From an uncultured Alphaproteobacteria bacterium (GTDB taxonomy: Bacteria; Pseudomonadota; Alphaproteobacteria; Rickettsiales; UBA1997): a stretch of 9,357 nt of DNA. The translations under genes and the position numbers were made by a program. Under the pieces are notes generated by a model, which saw nothing but the letters and a program-made list of their open reading frames with translations, made no database searches and was not told the DNA's origin. The stretch is from assembly GCA_949298005.1 (NCBI GenBank), contig CASFUN010000059.1:1-9357 (forward strand), in the 5' to 3' direction. Below, piece by piece: positions 6,748-9,357 of this stretch. Positions within the stretch are counted from its first letter, which is position 1. The number at the start of each line of letters is the position of its first letter.

Positions 6748-7840
6748 ATACTCTAATATCGGATTATGGTATTACTACTACAGTAATTAGTAGAGAAGTT
6801 CCAGGAATTGTTAGAAATTATAAACAATATAATGAGCAGTTTAATTTTGCAAACAGTTTAAGTGATATAGATAAAGATATTGATCTAGTTTATTAGATAT
6901 TTATGGAACTATATGGGATGGTACCAGGTTTTATCCAGGCGCCTTAGATAATTTGGAACATATGAGAAACAATGGTAAAGTAATTATAATAGTGTCTAAT
7001 ACTACTGGACTATCCAAGGATGAAACTAAAAAATATAATGATAGAGGTTTAATTCAAGGTAGACATTATGATGCATTTGTAACATCTGGTGATATTTTTA
7101 GAGAAGCCATGATAAAAAATGAAATAAGCATGATGATTGGTATTCAAAATGGCCATGATTTAAATTACTATATATATGGTACATTAAACGGTCATTTATT
7201 TGAAGGTTTAGAAAATTATAAAAAAGTAGAAGATGCTAAGAAAGCTGATTTTGTATATATTGCCATTCCGCAATTAACATTAACTCAATATGAATCTTAT
7301 CCTTCAAGTGATAAAACTATATTTAAAAAATCCAAATCGTTTAAAGATGAATTTGGCAATAGTAAATTTGATAGTATTGTTATTGAACCCTTTACAGGAG
7401 AATTAAAGGAATTCAAAGAATTAAATCTAACTATTGTAATTGCCAATAATGATTTAGTTGCACCAGAAATTGATGACGAAGGTCAAAAAGTTCACGTAGT
7501 TAGACAAGGTGCTTTAGCTGAACTTTATAAAAATATGGGTGGTAAAGTTATTTCTTTTGGAAAACCCAATGATTTTATCTTTAAAAAAGTTCTAGATATT
7601 GCTAAAAATGAACTAGATATGAAAGAATTAGAATATAGTAGAGTGCTTATGGTTGGTGATACTTTAGAAACTGATGTTTTAGGTAGTAATAATTTTCATA
7701 TAAAAACAGCCTTAGTAGCTACTGGTAATATGAATTATGAATTGCTGCAATATAGTCGTGACTATTCAGATGAAGAAGAATCGTTACTTACTCGTTGTAA
7801 GCTTGTTATAGAACAAAAAAAATATGGCCTACTTATATAA
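6744..7840 (+). pseudogene. HAD-superfamily class IIA hydrolase, frameshifted near motif I
   Basis: HAD phosphatase-like hydrolase of the alphaproteobacterial HAD-IIA group (TIGR01459-like); substrate unknown. From ATG 6744 the first frame runs to TAG 6894-6896, ending D-L-V-Y. The next frame carries LLDIYGTIWDGTRFYPGAL at once, so one T has been lost from the T run at about 6889-6891 (GTT-TTA-TTA would restore D-L-V-L-L-D). The repaired protein has 365 residues: motif I nucleophile Asp52 in DIYGTIWDG (Tyr in place of the second Asp, typical of this group), motif II Ser85 in IIIVSNTTG, motif III Lys274 in FGKPND, motif IV Asp306/Asp311 in VGDTLETD. The frame after the break can start from TTG 6953, giving 295 residues, but that lacks motif I and should be inactive. 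Codon use and composition match the neighbours. Either recent inactivation or a sequencing error. Confidence 0.85.
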
Positions 7841-7878
7841 TACATAGTTTTAGTGGTCAGTAGTTAATTATAAAATAG

Positions 7879-7906
7879 TTGTTTATAAAAATATTTTAAT
7901 TATTTT
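7879..7906 (+). promoter_or_regulatory. Weak candidate promoter for the Asn-rich gene
   Basis: TTGTTT (7879-7884), 16 bases, TATTTT (7901-7906), in the 89-base gap after the HAD gene. Both boxes are weak and the stretch is nearly all A/T; recorded only because nothing better is seen there. No hairpin-plus-T-run terminator is evident after the HAD stop. Confidence 0.22.
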
Positions 7907-7929
7907 AACAGAAAAACAGAAGAATTAAT

Positions 7930-8196
7930 TTGTTTAAATCATTTTTTAAATTATTTAAAAAGAAAGAAATAAAAAAGATACCTCCTAGTTTCAAAAAGAA
8001 GGAGAGCAGCATAAAACCTAAGAAATTAGAAAATAAAAAATATAATGAAAATGATGACACAAACAATTCTAATTCAGAAAATAAATTAGAAGAAATAAAT
8101 AACAATAATAATTCGAATAACAGTAAACCAAATAATAATGCCAATAACAATGATAAAAAAGACAGCAATAAAAAAGCAAGTTTTGGTTTTGGTTGA
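7930..8196 (+). CDS. Hypothetical Asn/Lys-rich low-complexity protein
   Basis: Small protein of 88 residues that I do not recognise. The start is probably TTG 7930 (no ATG in the frame; it is open back to a TAA at 7906-7908, and an ATT at 7924 is the alternative). Three zones are visible: a basic, amphipathic N-terminus (MFKSFFKLFKKKEIKKI, residues 1-17) that could lie on a membrane; a charged Lys/Glu/Pro segment to about 55; and an Asn-rich tract (about 57-74) with final KKASFGFG. No signal peptide, transmembrane helix or cysteine is present. It lies between the HAD gene and valS on the same strand, with 66 bases before valS. The organised ends and a frame that stays open through a low-complexity tract argue for a real gene, but such tracts also yield spurious frames, including an antisense one here. 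Confidence 0.5.
   Translation: MFKSFFKLFKKKEIKKIPPSFKKKESSIKPKKLENKKYNENDDTNNSNSENKLEEINNNNNSNNSKPNNNANNNDKKDSNKKASFGFG
8098..8151 (+). repeat. AAT/AAC-type trinucleotide-rich tract (poly-Asn)
   Basis: Thirteen of 18 consecutive codons are AAT or AAC, interrupted by TCG, AGT, AAA, CCA and GCC. It lies wholly inside the small hypothetical gene and encodes runs of three to five Asn. Imperfect copies imply an old tract rather than a fresh microsatellite. Confidence 0.6.
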
Positions 8197-8202
8197 TAAT
8201 AA

Positions 8203-8230
8203 TTGAAAATATAATCTTACATACTACAAT
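8203..8230 (+). promoter_or_regulatory. Candidate valS promoter
   Basis: TTGAAA (8203-8208), 16 bases, TACAAT (8225-8230), predicting a transcript start near 8237 and a leader of about 25 bases before the GTG at 8263. The hexamers are close to consensus and the spacing acceptable; AT-rich context lowers certainty. There is no room for a T-box leader. Confidence 0.45.
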
Positions 8231-8262
8231 AATACAAGTTTATTATTTTTATTTTATTCAAA

Positions 8263-9357
8263 GTGAAAGAACTACATAAAAGGTATAATTTTTTAGAAAC
8301 GGAAAAAAAATGGCAAGAATACTGGCAGAAAAACAAAATATTTAGTTTTGATAAAAATGATAACGATGTAAAAAATATATATTCTATAGACACACCTCCA
8401 CCACATGTCTCTGGTGTATTACATATGGGACACGTTTTTGGTTATTCACAAATGGATATAATAGCTAGATTCCAAAGGATGAACGGGAAAAATGTATTTT
8501 TCCCTGTTGGTTATGATGATAATGGTTTACCATCAGAAAGATATGTTGAAAAAAAAATTGGTAAAAAAAGCAAGGAGATGGATCGCAGCGAATTTGTGAA
8601 AATTTGTGATAAAGAAATCCAAGATGCCGAACAAATGATAAAAGACCTTTTTATTAGAGCCAGTTATTCATTCGATTTTGATGAAGAATACAGAACAGTA
8701 TCTGAAAGATCTTCTATAATCTCGCAAATGTCATTTTTAGACTTATATAATAAAGGTTTTGTTTATAGAAAAGAAGAACCGGTAATATGGGATGTAATAG
8801 ATCAGACAGCTTTAGCTCAATCAGAGTTAGAAAATAAAGACGTTGAAAGTCAGATGAATTATCTAAAGTTCTGCACTGCTAAAGGCAAAAATATAGAAAT
8901 AATGACTACTAGGCCAGAGCTTCTTCCAGCCTGTGTTGCTGTGATGTGTCATCCAGATAATATAAATGATTTCATTGGAGAGAACGCTATAACACCACTT
9001 GGCATTGAAGTTCCAATAATAGCTGACGAAAAAGTAGATAAAGAAAAAGGCACAGGATTAGTTATGTGTTGTACCTTTGGAGATCAAACAGATATAGAAT
9101 GGTGGAAAAAATATAAACTAGATTTAAAAATAATAATAAATGAAGTTGGTAGAATAAATTTAGATAAAGTTAAAGATACAATAAATTCAGAATATCTAGA
9201 ATTAGATGGTTTAAAAATAAAAGATGCAAGAATAAAAGTTTTAGAATTATTGGAAAAAAATGGATTTATAACAAGACAAGCACAAAAAATAGTACATCCA
9301 GTAAAAATTGGAGAAAGATCAAAATTTCCTGTAGAATTTCTTATTAAAAAACAATGG
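8263..9357 (+). CDS. valS: Valyl-tRNA synthetase, archaeal-like type (3' end outside window)
   Basis: Class I aminoacyl-tRNA synthetase that charges tRNA-Val and edits misactivated threonine. The GTG at 8263 starts a frame of exactly 365 codons open to the right edge, about 40-45% of a normal ValS. Visible in order: KRYNFLETEKKWQEYW (standard ValS start, which fixes the GTG), the ATP-binding HIGH motif as HMGH at 54-57 after DTPPPHVSG, YDDNGLPSERYVEKK (about 84-98), FLDLYNKGFVYR (158-169), the start of the CP1 editing domain with TTRPELLPACVAV (215-227), and GTGLVMCCTFGDQTD (263-277). The YDDNGLP-ER and CTFGDQTD blocks match Rickettsia ValS, a form described as archaeal-like and distinct from most bacterial ValS. 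The KMSKS loop lies beyond the window. No clear ribosome site is present. The part seen looks intact. Confidence 0.96.
   Translation, partial: MKELHKRYNFLETEKKWQEYWQKNKIFSFDKNDNDVKNIYSIDTPPPHVSGVLHMGHVFGYSQMDIIARFQRMNGKNVFFPVGYDDNGLPSERYVEKKIGKKSKEMDRSEFVKICDKEIQDAEQMIKDLFIRASYSFDFDEEYRTVSERSSIISQMSFLDLYNKGFVYRKEEPVIWDVIDQTALAQSELENKDVESQMNYLKFCTAKGKNIEIMTTRPELLPACVAVMCHPDNINDFIGENAITPLGIEVPIIADEKVDKEKGTGLVMCCTFGDQTDIEWWKKYKLDLKIIINEVGRINLDKVKDTINSEYLELDGLKIKDARIKVLELLEKNGFITRQAQKIVHPVKIGERSKFPVEFLIKKQW

Noticed and set aside
6953..7840. The HAD gene read as an intact 295-residue protein from TTG 6953
   Set aside because: This start lies after the conserved DIYGTIWDG motif, which is present immediately upstream in the same frame, so the gene is longer and frameshifted.
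7905..8168. Leu/Phe-rich open frame on the minus strand opposite the Asn/Lys-rich gene
   Set aside because: It is the complement of AAT/AAA-type codons, which automatically yields Leu/Phe/Ile-rich hydrophobic sequence; no family features and no better start than the plus-strand frame.
1..9357. A new defence, toxin-antitoxin or biosynthetic system
   Set aside because: Nearly all of the window is accounted for by known envelope, recombination, phage-remnant and translation genes; no unexplained multi-gene unit remains.

Overview
The window looks like chromosome from a very AT-rich, probably intracellular alphaproteobacterium of the order Rickettsiales. The best support is a valyl-tRNA synthetase of the archaeal-like type found in Rickettsia, an alphaproteobacterial HAD-IIA-type hydrolase, a tolQ-tolR-tolA-tolB block, and a decayed large-terminase gene of the sort common in Rickettsiales genomes. 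TGA is used as a normal stop, so the genetic code appears standard.

Left part (1-4222, minus strand, read right to left): xerC/D-type tyrosine recombinase, then tolQ, tolR, tolA and the 5' 90% of tolB (running off the left edge). These encode the inner-membrane motor (TolQ-TolR), the periplasm-spanning arm (TolA) and the periplasmic beta-propeller (TolB) that stabilise the outer membrane during division. tolQ is split by a +1 frame change at a TGA codon. A 71-base divergent gap with two overlapping sigma-70-like promoters separates xerC from bamD.

Middle (4294-5586, plus strand): a two-gene unit of lipoproteins, bamD (outer-membrane protein assembly) and rlpA (septal peptidoglycan lytic transglycosylase). 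Everything from 1 to 5586 except xerC concerns the envelope or division.

Decay zone (5595-6747): a minus-strand phage terminase large-subunit remnant (no N-terminus, one in-frame stop, one A-run frameshift), abutting a 38-codon orphan reading frame and an 18-codon scrap that resembles the start of RuvC. This looks like a deletion or rearrangement scar.

Right part (6744-9357, plus strand): a HAD-IIA-type hydrolase with a one-base frameshift just before its nucleophile Asp, a small Asn/Lys-rich hypothetical protein, and the first 365 codons of valS running off the right edge.

I see no CRISPR array, tRNA, rRNA, intact mobile element or convincing new multi-gene system. The most notable signals are the three one-base frame breaks (tolQ, terminase, HAD), the composite scar at 6571-6747, and the compact divergent promoter pair.
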